A stretch of 64,000 bases of DNA from Sycon ciliatum (Eukaryota > Porifera > Calcarea > Leucosolenida > Sycettidae), in contig NC_088643.1 in NCBI RefSeq assembly GCF_964019385.1, forward strand, positions 81,654,138 to 81,718,137, read 5' to 3'. The translations under genes were made by a program, and so were the position numbers. This document shows, one piece after another, positions 1-12,010 of the stretch. The notes beneath the pieces were generated by a model that did not search any database, was not told where the DNA came from, and saw only the letters and a program-made list of their open reading frames with translations. Position 1 is the first letter of the stretch. Every line of letters starts with the position of its first letter.

Positions 1-1403
1 CCACGTGTAGCAATGTATAGCCTTACTAGGTGTGTGTAGTGATAATTATTGTTCTTTTGCTTGTTTCCATGCCATGCTATTGTTTGTCAACATGATAACC
101 GGCTTCACTCCAGGACCTTCTACTTGTCCTCAGTATTTGTTCTTGTGATAAACTGAATTTGTGTACATAATTGTGGTGTACCCATGTCACCACATCCCTT
201 GGAACATTGTTGATTCTAATGGCATACTGCACATGTGCAACATGTACGGTGAATGTGTGTGCTTTTGTGTGTACTCCACACTATGCATCGGTATTGAGTG
301 GTGCAAAGTCATCACGTTGTGGGAGGCAACCAGGATATCAATGAATGTGGTCTTCTGATTCCAATGCAGCATGATCCATACTATCTGCACCGTGACAATT
401 AGGGCTCTCCACAGTTACACTCCTGCACCGGCGTTGCAGCCAAACAGCGCATGCATGGGTCTTAAAATCAACCTCGGTACAGCCACATTACACTCCGGAT
501 CCTGCAATGGGATAGGGATATGAATAATAGCCTATTCAAACGATAGAGAAGAAGAGGATCATGTGCCTAGGCCCCGTCTTAATACTACACGCAGTAGCAG
601 AAAGACGGGAGAATGAGCATGTGTCTAAAATATACAGAGTGAAGTGTAGCATTGTATTTGTAAGAAGACGCACACAGGAGAACTTAGTACAGTGATAAGC
701 AGAGCGGATACAAATATGTCCTATGGTGTTCAACTAACTATACAACAGCTGCATTGGTTCCAGGTTATGAGACAGTCAGTAGTTAGATGGTACACTGATG
801 ATGCAATAAGGTTAGAATGGTTCATGATGGACATACAGAGCATTGCCAGGCTACTATTTACACGGCATTATCTGGGATAAAAAAACATATTCATCAGAAT
901 AAAACATACCAGAAGCTTCTAGGCCGTTCTAGATTGAAATGATATGAATAGAAATGGCTAATTCAATAGCATCAAATACTTACAAAAAAATGGCCCATTG
1001 CAATGAGCAACACTGCGCGGCATTGGGATAATAAATACACATCGTCTCAACAGTGATGTTATTATTTGCTGATGCTCACTCCGTCTTACCACAATAAAGA
1101 ACAATCCAGTCCAAAAGGTAAGTAAGTACATGTGCAAACATAATGTGCAAACATGATTGTACTCATCTGCAAGGCACTGTTACTATGTTACAGCATCGGC
1201 GAGCGCGAGAAGACTAGCATGCATTTAGCTAACCAGTACGAACCACTGCACCCTGTCTATCAAGATCAAGATGGTATCATCTTCTTGCTATTTAGTTGGC
1301 AACTTATATTGAATGATCCAGGCCGCAGACTCGAACATCAGCAGATCACCATCAAATAATTGACAGAACAAGTTGTTGTGCAGCATGGAAACACAGCTCT
1401 GCC
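1..1403. other. Intergenic, no gene recognised
   Basis: No reading frame here has recognisable protein features and none exceeds about 70 codons. It lies downstream of the minus-strand armadillo gene, so the part next to 1404 should hold that gene's 3' UTR. I did not find a convincing minus-strand poly(A) signal. Confidence 0.5.
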
Positions 1404-3848
1404 CTACAGATGGGTAATCGAAACGGCTGACTCATCCACAGGACCGAGCATGCTCTGGTTGGGAGATACCGGCTCCTCTTGAACTGCAGCTGGAATCATG
1501 GGCTGCGATAGCATGATTTCCTGGGAACTGGTTGGCGCTGTAGGAGAAGGGCTCAGTAGCTGCCGGTGTCCACCAGACGCAGCCGATCCAGTTGACGACT
1601 GCCGGGTATGAAGGGGCCGATGTGGATTCTCTTCACCCTCCTGCGCGTGCTGCCGGTGGCCATGGTTGCGTAGCCGATTTGAAGGTATGTGAGCTCCAGT
1701 GGTTGCGCTATCGGATTGCGACCTGGCGTGCCAATTTTCCGCTGGGCGCTGTTCCGTTCTTTTTGGCTGTGCCGAGGCAGCTGCACTAGCCAGGCCTTGC
1801 GGGGCTTGGTAATTGAAGAAAGGAGACGGATTGGACGGCGCCTGGCCGGAGGGCACAGTGCTATCAGATGCACGCTTTCTCGGTGGTTTGCGTGGAAGGT
1901 CCTGTGCCTCAGAATGGAGCATGCTGGCAGCTGCTGCTGCTCGGTCCCGCACATTGTCAGCAGACACGGCACTGCGCACATTGGCGGGAGCTTGCAGGTC
2001 CTCTCTTGAATTGCTGGCCGGCGACGGCGTGAAGAATTGCTGAACGGACTCAAGGCGATTCTGTCTGCGTGGGTGTATTCTGCCCGGCACGGGGCGGTGG
2101 ACTAGGTCAGCATTCATGACGGAATGATCGTGATTCACGTCGCCAGTGCTTGATGTAGGTGATGGCCTGAACGTCGTTTCCACTGCCTCGCCGGTCAGTG
2201 GTGATGCTCGGTGCTCTGCAAATGATCCTGACCGACTGTGAGTGTTACCGGTTGGTGCAGACTGTCGTCGTTGCGTAGGTACCGGTGCAAGGTTTATGTT
2301 TGTCAGCGCTTGCTTTGCGTACACGCTTATCTTCGGATCTGTGAAGCTGCTGCTGTTGGAAACGATGTCTTCGAGCAATGGTATGATTCCAGCCAGACGG
2401 ATCGCCTCCTTGTCCTCGGCCTGGCCGGCAGCAAAGTTGGACAGAGCACCAACAACGGAGCGCAGCATTGATGCCACCACGCGACGGCGTAGGCACCGCG
2501 ACAATGCCTCGTAAATATTCAAGCGGCGAACGTGCACGAGTAGTGGCAAGTTTCGCACTACGTGACTGGAGATGTTCTGCAAGATGCCGACAGTATTCTC
2601 CAGGATCTTCTGCGTGTTCTTATCGTCGCAATTGATGTCGAGCAGGTTAACAATGAGTTCCAAGCCTCCAGTTGATGAGCAGAGTGCAGTCTTGTTGTTG
2701 CTCTCGTACGTATCGCTGGAGTGTGCCGACATATTCCACAGAGCGCTGGTCAATGCAACCACCGTGGGTTTCATCTGGGCCACGGACGCAGCCGCAACAA
2801 TGGCTGGTATAATATTAGCATCACTTAGGGCTGACTTGATCTTGTTGTCCACGTGGAACGACAGGTTCTGCAGCAGGACGGCCGACACACGCACAAGCTC
2901 TTCCAATGGGCTTGCCAGCTGCTTCTTTATTATGGCCAGGAAGCCTTGCGTCTGAGCCAGCTCGGCCTTCGCAGTCGGTGTGTTGACTAGCAGATTGCAC
3001 AGGATGGTGCAGGCATTAACGCGCACGCTGTTGCGCAGGCTAAATGCCGAATGTCCTTCGGCTGGATTCTCCGACCCTGGCCTGGGTCTTTGCTGCGGGT
3101 AGCACACGTGGTCAAGGCGCAACAGGCTTGTCATGCAAAGCTGTGTTCCCAGGGATCGCAGAGAATCCTTTGCATCAGAATCGAACGAAATTGTCATCAG
3201 TTCCGTCATTGTGCTGATGGTTGCGGCATGCTGCGCTGTCGAAACGTTTGGTCCACCTTGGCCCAGCTCGCGTAGCATCTCGCAGTGAAACCACACTAGC
3301 CGCAGCAACTCCCAGATTTTCTTCTCCGTGGCGTTTCTGGCAGTACTCTGCACCATGGCCGTCAATGCTGATGTGGCATTAGCCCTGGCAGCAGCCATAC
3401 TCGTGCCATTATCATCCCGCAAGTACATCAGCTGCACGACATGATTCAGTATAGACTGACTGCCACGCAACGCACTGGCTTTGGTGGATGCCAACTTCAG
3501 ATACAACTTTGAAGCGTCCATCGGTGGCATCTCGAGTAGGTCGCGAAGACGCTGCTGCCTCTCGGCTTTAACGTGCTCCGCTTGATCAGGCAAGCCCGAA
3601 TCAGGTTTCAGTGCAAGACTATCGCCGTTGAGTTGCACTGGCCTGCGCCGTGCGTCCCCGCCCTCTGCTACAGGCTGCCGTGTGAGACCCATATCGCTAT
3701 CAGCACTCACTGTTGTCCTGCGAGTGCTTGCGGATTGGGAAAAGGCACCACTCCCCGCACTAGATACAGCGGCTTGCTCACTCTCGGGTTGCAGGACGTG
3801 GCGGCGGGTAACAGCTTCGTCAATGCTGATCTCCCGTTGGCGGCTCAT
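1404..3848 (-). CDS. APC: APC-like armadillo-repeat protein
   Basis: An 814-residue ORF without introns. About residues 90-530 form an armadillo array. Signatures such as SALWNMSAH, AVLLQNLSFHVDNK and GILQNISS align in order with the APC arm repeats (human forms SALWNLSAH, VLRNLSW, GILRNVSS). In animals APC scaffolds beta-catenin destruction and binds microtubules in the cytoplasm. The last ~290 residues are Ser/Pro/Gln-rich and disordered-looking. I see no 15/20-residue beta-catenin repeats and no Ser-Ala-Met-Pro axin motifs. The protein ends in Thr-His-Leu, a class I PDZ ligand pattern, as vertebrate APC also ends in one. The ORF opens upstream at 3890, but I chose the Met at 3848. Just before it the minus strand reads TTCTCTGCAG, a splice acceptor, so a 5'UTR intron or further upstream exons are likely. 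Another armadillo family is possible. Confidence 0.65.
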   Translation of the reverse strand: MSRQREISIDEAVTRRHVLQPESEQAAVSSAGSGAFSQSASTRRTTVSADSDMGLTRQPVAEGGDARRRPVQLNGDSLALKPDSGLPDQAEHVKAERQQRLRDLLEMPPMDASKLYLKLASTKASALRGSQSILNHVVQLMYLRDDNGTSMAAARANATSALTAMVQSTARNATEKKIWELLRLVWFHCEMLRELGQGGPNVSTAQHAATISTMTELMTISFDSDAKDSLRSLGTQLCMTSLLRLDHVCYPQQRPRPGSENPAEGHSAFSLRNSVRVNACTILCNLLVNTPTAKAELAQTQGFLAIIKKQLASPLEELVRVSAVLLQNLSFHVDNKIKSALSDANIIPAIVAAASVAQMKPTVVALTSALWNMSAHSSDTYESNNKTALCSSTGGLELIVNLLDINCDDKNTQKILENTVGILQNISSHVVRNLPLLVHVRRLNIYEALSRCLRRRVVASMLRSVVGALSNFAAGQAEDKEAIRLAGIIPLLEDIVSNSSSFTDPKISVYAKQALTNINLAPVPTQRRQSAPTGNTHSRSGSFAEHRASPLTGEAVETTFRPSPTSSTGDVNHDHSVMNADLVHRPVPGRIHPRRQNRLESVQQFFTPSPASNSREDLQAPANVRSAVSADNVRDRAAAAASMLHSEAQDLPRKPPRKRASDSTVPSGQAPSNPSPFFNYQAPQGLASAAASAQPKRTEQRPAENWHARSQSDSATTGAHIPSNRLRNHGHRQHAQEGEENPHRPLHTRQSSTGSAASGGHRQLLSPSPTAPTSSQEIMLSQPMIPAAVQEEPVSPNQSMLGPVDESAVSITHL

Positions 3849-6800
3849 GGTCTGCAGAGAACGATACAGCATGAGCGCCAAAGTACACATAAATATACAT
3901 TTACACTGTACAAGTATTGCCCAGATTCATTGTTGAGGTGAGAAAATAATTAGTTTGCTCGGCGGGACTTTCAGAGGAATTTTCACAAGACAAGAGAAAT
4001 CATCAATAGTGCATAGGGTTGTAATGAGAAAGCACACAAATACAACCACTCCTACTTTCCTTGTTCTACATTTCACAGTCTGCGCATATTCCTGCGTCAC
4101 ACAGACCAGGGCAGACGGTGAACATGCACGCGAACGACTGCCGTCCTCCCAGTTTTCTTTACTCACGGCACTCCTGGTGAGATTTCCCAAACGTTCCTTA
4201 CAGAGAGATAGCCCACCACATTCTTACAGCAGCCATCTGTAAACGAACCGTCCGCTGTGTGATAAGAACACACTACAGTCTAGACACCTCGCCCCAGTGC
4301 CGCTGAGACGGATTTGCTCAGCTGATACGTGTCTAATCACTATGACCAGCCCGTGTGTTGGTATTGGTGTTAAACATCACAACCAACACATGGATCATGT
4401 AATGCTCCCAATACCACCCACTGCCAGAATCGCTTCAGGCACTGTGTACACTTTGCTGTGGCTAGCAGAGAGCAAGGGCACACCTTTGCCAGCAGCTAAC
4501 CAGCCCCTTAGCCTCAAGACTATTCATCAGCGACTGCGGACATGTACACGAACTCACAGAGGGTGCACATACATGTACATGTACATGCACCTCCAAGACC
4601 ACCTAATACTTTGTTCAAATGTTTCCCATGAGCAACTCGAACAGAACACTGGATGTGATGCTACACTACAGAAGTTTACTTGAAAATTGAAATACAGCTG
4701 AGAAAGCTGAGAATTAGAGTTATGCAAACACCCAGGGGACCGCCCAAATTCATTGATGCATCATTTCCACGGTGTCTTCACTTCGGCAAGTGCAGTGACT
4801 GTGTGCAGACGTACCAAGAAAGGTATCCAATACTTCCGGGTGCCTCTATTTCTCAGGTGACTAACATTTCGTGGTGCCTGTATTTCTCGGGCGTCCTTTA
4901 AGGCAGGTTTCACAGCGCTCTTTACTACATAACTCTACCAAAGGACTAAGTGTTCGGCAAACTCAGCACGTACACCGTCTTGCAAAGAGAATGGCATATC
5001 TGCCACGCTGGCGGCATACAGACATGTAATTCTACAACGCAGTCGGACTAAGGTAAATCTGCCATGTGCCTGAGCATGCAGTGCCGTGCATGTAGCAATA
5101 GGTCATGTGCCGATGACAATTCTATCTAATGGACTTCTTTCAAGTACTTTGACTAGCCGCGGTGATAACACGTATTACCGGTATATATTATGTAGATCTG
5201 TTGTGTTTACAAGTCTTCAAGCACATGCGGTTGCCTGGCATGACACAAACAAATACACGAGTTGTACTGCTCACGATTAGCACACAGATTATGTTGTAAA
5301 CTATGCGATAGCTATCTCAGTCACTGATCTTGCCACTACTCAGTAGTACTCTGCTTCGCCCTGGTAAAGCCAAAGCCGTTACAAACTTCTCGCGATCATG
5401 TCTACTATGCAATGATGTGCTTCGCCACGTTCACAGTGGCTTTTTTTTAGTTCCATTCAAAATTCAAAATGTCCGCACGCGTTTCCGAAACCTGATGTAC
5501 CTTCACGAGTAGCAACGCACATAATTCCGGACATACCCATCCCCCTCCGCATTCACTTCGTCTACTCTGCACTGGTGAGCCAACCGTTTAGGAAGTTACT
5601 TCCCTGCGGAGACTGCGGCGGAAGCAACTAACTAATACTTATTGTACTTTGTCCTGCTTCGCAGCGACAAGCTCTGTTCAAATAAACTATGGCTCAGCAT
5701 TACATTTATTGCTATCACATTGCTAACACTATTACTACTACTACTACTACTACTACTAGAACATCACATTGAAATGCAACTAGTCTGTAGCTGAAATGAA
5801 CCGCATGCAATGGCGACAATCACAGTGGTCCCAGGTAGCCTCATAAAACAGCGCGTGTCCGATTTCACTTTCCAACCACGAGCCACGCTCATAGTCTGAA
5901 TTTTCAACAGGTTCAAAATTATTATTTTGATGAGTATCGACATACCTGCAACATCCGTCCCGTTACGTCCTCCAGCCGGTTGAACACTGGCTGGACTAAG
6001 AGGTAAAATGAGACTGAAGTTTCTCCAGGGATGAGACAAGGGCCGCGAAGAGAAGACAGGACTACAACTGGGAAGAAGCAGAGCTTTCTCAGAAAACAGC
6101 AGCTAGCGGACAAGTCCAGAAGAGACAGCGAACAAGTCCGAAGCTGTTGCACAACGGGTGAATGTAGAACTACTCGACAAGCCACCACAGGCACAGGCAC
6201 GGGATCTATGTATGGTATGCCTAGCTGGGCTAGCTAGCTGCCAGTGCAGCTTTCAAGGGGCTACTCCACGGGTAGCTACTCTACGTCAGTCGGACGATTT
6301 ACGCCACGCCGAACTTCGCGGCACGGGAAAATCTACCTAGTGACCCTGGCCTGGTGACTCACAGTCTCAGAGGTCTTGCCCAGGACTGCAGGAGTTCGCC
6401 TTCGCTGAACCACAGGCTTGGTCCGGTCCCGTGTTCAGCGGTCGTCGTGTCTGCAAAGCTAGCAACAGTCTGAGTGAGGTGATGTGAAAGGCTGTGAATC
6501 GTGGCATCACTGGCGTACTCCTTCTGCTTATGACAAGTTATGTTATGTCTGCTGTCTTTCAGGTGGCGTTCTTGAGATACCAAACCTTTACTCCCAGCGA
6601 GCGTGCCAAGACAAGCGGCAAGCCCGTGGACAGGTCTGTGCGAGGAATCCGAGTCCAGACCGCGAGCACGTGTACCCTTTGGTGGAGAGCAGCTCTTGAC
6701 AGGTGGCCGGAGCCTTGACTTGTCATCCAACTTAGCCAAAGATGGTGTAGAGAAAAAATTTAAAACTTCAAGAAGGAAGACGGAGACGGAAACTTGTTGG

Positions 6801-8529
6801 ATCGTCCTTTTGTATCGATGCTTCCCAAACGTGCACCCGGCCTGTAAGCCAAGGGGAAAATGGCAGAGAGAGGGGCCTGCATCCGCACACAGCGTTCATG
6901 ATGCGTATAATCACGCGGTATGTGTGGACAAGTTCAAATACCACTTCAAGGGGGGTTAAAGAAAGTTGAGTAAGAGAATGGCGTGATTCCCACCAGCGGT
7001 TGCCAGCATTTCCACGACACGAGCACTTGAGCGTGTCCAGATCGCGTCGTCTGCATCACACGGAGAACAGGCGGTTCACCGCATTTAGCCATTAGCCACA
7101 CGCACTGGCAAGCACAACAAGCAACACAGAGTAGCCACCTGGGATCTTACAGTTTCCTGGCACGACCACAGAACACACAGTTCGTCTACATGTACGCTTA
7201 CACTGTACCATTTTCAAATTGGCCAAGCTGAATGCGGGAAAAGGCCTGGAGTAAAGCTTTGAGCGGAGATGAAAAGTCAGTGATCTACATGTGTGTGTGT
7301 GTGTGTGTCGAAGTATTGGCACAACAACCCGGACATTCACATAGATCACAAACAGCAGGTTGGACTTTGTCGGTTAAAAGCACATTTTCCGAGTACTCAA
7401 GTGCCAATTAATCACTTCACACAACACTGCTCATGAATCCGGTGGTCGACACCATTCCATTGCGGACAAGAGCAGCTTTGGCAAGCTTATTCCGAAGCCC
7501 TTGAACATTCTATCCACTGGCAACTTGGTCACGGTCATGCAGAATACGGCGGCATGTGAGAGGTGCAGTACAACTCGGGACAACACCCCATGTTCCGGTG
7601 CTTGGCAGAAATTCCTTTCCTCACACATTTCAATAAGGTGCGACTGCCCCTGCATAGTTTTAAACTACCGTAGTTTTGCGCGAAGCGTGAAAGTGATCAT
7701 GGTGATTGACACCCCGAGGCAATGCCTGCACTCAGCCTCTCACCTGCTGTGCAGCAAGCATCGTTTTCAGATTTCTTACTAATATCAGTTATCAGTGTGT
7801 TGATGAAGCACAGGCACGACCACAGTGATATCGTGCCAATTCGTTGCGGCATACGAGTAGGTTTTGAATCTGTGGAGTGTTTCCATGGTGCAGTATGCAA
7901 GTGATTTCAATGGATATACATGTACACAGCACATCATTACGTGCCATGTATATTGTACATGTGCATGACGATTGCGCACTTATGGTAGGGAGTAATTGTG
8001 GCAGAATACTACGTGTACCAGTACAGGTATTATGGTGCATTACTGGTGGTGATGGTGGTGGTGGTGGGGATTGGGACCGGAAGGATAAAGTCACTTGTCG
8101 TCTTTGAACGTGGCATAATAACGTACATAACTTTGTACTATGATTAAATGTTGATGCTTGGCTCACTAAGCGCTTCTGAATTCCGGAGGGTCCACACATG
8201 TACATGTACATGAAGAGACATGAAGATCGATGTCCACACCCATCGACACCCGGTAAGTTATGATGGACGCGAGAAAGAAACCACTGCCTACAAGATGTTG
8301 TCAGTGAGAAAGGATTTAGATGCACATGTACAATCATGTAACACGTACACATGTAAGTAAAAAGTAAATTATCGTGCCTGTAGGGAGTAGTTCGAGTTGC
8401 TGCTGATCGCTCTGCTCTCCCTCCCCGTGCAGTTCAGTAATCCTCACGTAGTATCACAGATACATCGTATTCTCTCTCTCCCCCCGTTTACTCGCAGTTA
8501 TTAGTATCCTATTCTCTTACTTTCGGGGG
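3849..8529. other. Intergenic, simple repeats only
   Basis: No gene recognised. Upstream non-coding exons of the armadillo gene may lie here but cannot be placed. It contains an (ACT)n tract at about 5732-5759, a (TG)n tract at 7289-7308, a TGG-rich tract near 8044-8069 and several ACATGTACATGTA-type palindromic runs (around 4570 and 8200). Longer frames, such as minus 6359-6739, show no domain or splice logic. Confidence 0.45.
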
Positions 8530-9190
8530 ATCTCCGCATCCGGCTCTATAATGCCTTTGTACTCCCTGTACTCTGCTACAATTGTGCAACATGGGCACCA
8601 ACGAAACAGCAGCTGAGCCGTATTGAGGCCTTCCACCGAAAACAGCTGCGGGCGCTAATCGGCATTGTGTTCCCGAATCGGATTAGGAACGAGAGGCTCT
8701 ATGAGCGTACCGGCGCGGTTCCTCTCGGCATTATCATCTTGAGAGCTAGGTGGAGGCTCTTTGGGCACGTCCTCCGGCTCCCGGCTGACTCCCCACCATC
8801 ACTGGCCATGGGAGCGTACTTCGCAGAGCCTCGTCCAGCGGGCTGGAGGGGACGACCAAGACACACACTACCAACGCTACTACAAGATGATGCCAAGCGG
8901 ATTGGACTTTCCTTGTCAAGCAAAGTCGATCTGGAGGCGTTCCGTGCCCTTGCTGCTGACCGAAGCGGTTGGGTGGGCATCTGTGCCCGAGTGGTGTCGG
9001 CACCCTAGTTTTTGTCTTCTGTTCGCATATTTCTTCTTTTTCTGAAACTGTTATGGTCTTTTGTATCTATTCGAAGTGGCTTATGCGAACATTTTTGGCT
9101 GGTTTGCATGATTTGCATGCCCATTAATGCAGCTGTAGGCCATGCTGATGTCTACGCGAACAAGCACATAATAATAATAATATTCTCTTA
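8530..9190 (+). mobile_element. LINE 3' end: RT C-terminal relic
   Basis: An open frame from about 8530 to a stop at 9006-9008 encodes the C-terminal region typical of non-LTR retrotransposon ORF2. The thumb-like stretch LRIRLYNAFVLPVLCYN is followed by RIRNERLYERTG and RWRLFGHVLRLP, the usual 'R.E.LY...R...GH..R' pattern. The RT catalytic core is absent, so this is a 5'-truncated copy, as expected of LINE integration. About 180 bp of 3' UTR follow, ending in an (ATA)n tail near 9167-9185. The frame is intact over 159 codons, suggesting a fairly young copy. The clade is not assigned. Confidence 0.8.
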
Positions 9191-11736
9191 CTATGTGCTT
9201 CCATAGCTTTTACTATGTTCTTCCATAGCCACTTCTATAATTCTAGGCTAAGCCTTCGCCGTCATTTTATTGGGTCGTCATCCCGTTTGAATGTGCGAAG
9301 TGAAATAAAAACCAACCAACCAACCATCGTGTCCGTTCCCGAAGGGAACTCACGACGGCCGCTAACACCCGATAAACCCTAGCGGCAGATGCAGCGCCTA
9401 ACGGTGGGGGTGAGTGGGTAAGTCTCACAACCACTGGCACAAGTGCCGAAAACGACCCCATTAGCTGCATCCATGTACGATAACCAAGAAAGCACTCCAA
9501 ACTTCATGAAGTCGAAGATAACTGAAGATAACTATGATAACTTTCATCCAAATGAAAAAGGGAAAATGGAGATAATGTACAATTTCCCATCATTTTCAGT
9601 TTCTAGTCAGACAAGAAGACAGCGACGTATACATGATGATGTATGTGCCTGGTTCTGGTCTACAAGAACGCTGACCACGCTGACCACCGCATGCCATTAG
9701 CAGGCTCATTACACTGTACTAGTCACTACTGGGCTACTAGCAGAGTAATAGATACATGTAGGTAGGTACATTTGTATTTGAATTCGCAGAACCAAACGGG
9801 CAGTGTCGCCCAATTACATGAAAGCGAATGGAAACAATAAAACATTAGCTCATCATGTCCGTGGAGACATGCAGGTACAAGGTTATTTATTTATTTATTT
9901 CTGCACCTCGTGGCATGTCAAGACAGCCAATTGAATTGAGGAGAGGGTGAGACCAACCACGGAAGAAGAGAAAAAAAGAAAATGAAGAGCATGGTCTTGC
10001 CCTCGGTACTGCGATCACTATGACAACGGGGATTACCATTACATTGCATGCCTCATATCATAACCTCTCCGCCTTCACTTCTCCATGCCACCCCGGACCA
10101 CCCGGGTACCGACTCACGAACTGGATGTGATTGTGACAGGTACGGAATATAGGGAATGTGCTGAGCACGTAACGTCATCATATTTTGGGGGAAAGGCTTG
10201 CTCAGTGGACTAAACCAATTGCTTCATTGTAACAAGAGCTGGACATGCAGACTTGGTAATGAAGACAGCGAGCCGGATATCGCATTCACAGCTCCATGCG
10301 ACCCGGACATACATGTATCTGCCAACGCATCTCCAACACTGTACACCGGTCCACCAGGCACCAAGGCATCGGAGCTCTTATGGAACGAGTCTTGCTACGC
10401 CCTAGTGACCATTGCAAGCGTTAGGATAGGCAACGATGTGGGCACAACCATCTGAGTGCACTTATGCAGGTGTGGTGAAGCCTGATTGGAATGCTACCTG
10501 ATCGCATATTAGCAATTCTAGCAAAGTTGTAGATGGGTAAGCACGCCTTGAGGGGGTGAATTGAGCTTTAGTTTTGCCTTTGTGCGCTGAAGTGTGCGCC
10601 CCTGTCAGTTGATCGTGCAGCCTGAAGACGGCCAGAATACATGCCTTCAACCCTTGCAAAGTTAGTTGCAGCTGCAGACAACGCTGGTATACGCACTATA
10701 AATTATTGAATTCGGCAGATCAGAGTTTGTGTGACACATGTCTTGACTTGTACTAAGTTGTAGTGTTATGACACGAGACAGCGGCGGTTTTCACACCTCG
10801 CACGAAGAATGTGTCGTCTGCTACATGGTCTCCGCTGAAGCCTGCTCATTTTTCCCTGCCCTGTTGCCGTGTTGGCCGGCAGATGCTCGAAGGAATGCAC
10901 TGCTTTGTGCTGTCCATCCCGTGCTTGGTACGACCCTCCTCGGTGTTCTAGACTTCTCGCGAGTATTTCAAGCTTGCTACATCAGTGCGATGTCACGTGT
11001 GTTCTGCCTGGCACATGCATGGCGTCTTCTGACAAAGATTCTACATGTAGATGTACATGTAGATCCAAACCAGGGAGTCGTGAAAGGTTTTCACGACTCC
11101 TCGATCCAAGCACGGACTTCAACTACCGCTACTGTACTGTCTGCTAGAGTAGAGAGCCAAAATGTTAGTGAATTCACTCGTGGGACACTAACACGTAGAC
11201 CTACGCTACAGTTGTGTGAGACCCAATGAACGACATGTGACCACCTGTTTACTGGCACAATACTGCATTCTGTTTGTCTTTATATCTATCAGCACCGTCG
11301 TGGAAACTCGATGTAATAATTATGACTTCTAGCATTTAGCCAGGGAGACCAGTGCATGTACATGTAGTAACAAGAGTATAATTATAATCAGAGAAGTAGC
11401 TAGTTATCTACTCTTGGTAGTAAGTATAATAATTGTTCAGTGTTCGCGGTTCATCCCTTTTCCTTCCCTTTTTAAATATTTCGGAATGTTTTGAACAATG
11501 TGACGACCAGGTGGTTGGCTGATCGCGTCTCTGAAATCTGACAACACTGCACCGGCCCCCGCAATGCATTGGCGTCAGTTCTTCATCTACCCTGTCGACT
11601 AGTGCGTTGTGGCTACAGCTCGACTCATTCCTAAAATTTATGTTTGTCACAAACTACTTGTATGTACTCTTCGATCTAATAATAGGGTGTCAAGTTCGTG
11701 TTTAACAAAGTTCGAGTATGTTTGTTGTTGCTGCTT
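9191..11736. other. Intergenic, no gene recognised
   Basis: No supported gene. At 9301-9327 AATAAAA is followed by a short (CCAA)n run, resembling another retroelement 3' end. ORFs such as plus 10768-11229 have no recognisable domain. Confidence 0.4.
11074..11100. repeat. Perfect 12-bp hairpin
   Basis: GGAGTCGTGAAA (11074-11085) is followed after three bases by its reverse complement. It is a tight stem-loop in non-coding DNA. No U-run follows, and a bacterial-style terminator is not expected here. Confidence 0.7.
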
Positions 11737-12010
11737 TTATTTATGATACTCATCGTCATCAAAATTGATGAGGGTCATGCAGCTGTCGACAACGTCGAGC
11801 CCCTCCACTCTGCCCGAGGCAAGTTTCTCCGCTTTCCAAAAAGACATGTTGAGAAGTAAAAGGTCATTCCTAATGTTGTCTACCCATCTGGTCACTGGGA
11901 CACCTCTGGGTTTCGACTAATGTCTGTTGTCCTTATTGCCATGCTGAAAGGCTTTTGTAGGATACATACTCCTTCCCTTCACAGATGACATGTCCGACCA
12001 TAATAAGCGC
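11737..12010 (-). mobile_element. LINE ORF2 C-terminal relic
   Basis: Reading the minus strand, a frame ending at the stop 11737-11739 contains RWVDNIRNDLLLLNM followed by WKAEKLASGRV. This is the characteristic tail of RTE/CR1-type LINE ORF2 proteins (pattern 'RW.DNI..DL..LN....A..LA.DR..W'). An in-frame TAG interrupts it upstream near 11920. It is a dead, 5'-truncated fragment, different in sequence from the LINE tail at 8530. Confidence 0.75.

Noticed and set aside
6359..6739. 126-codon minus-strand ORF
   Set aside because: Low-complexity mix without any recognisable motif; likely chance.
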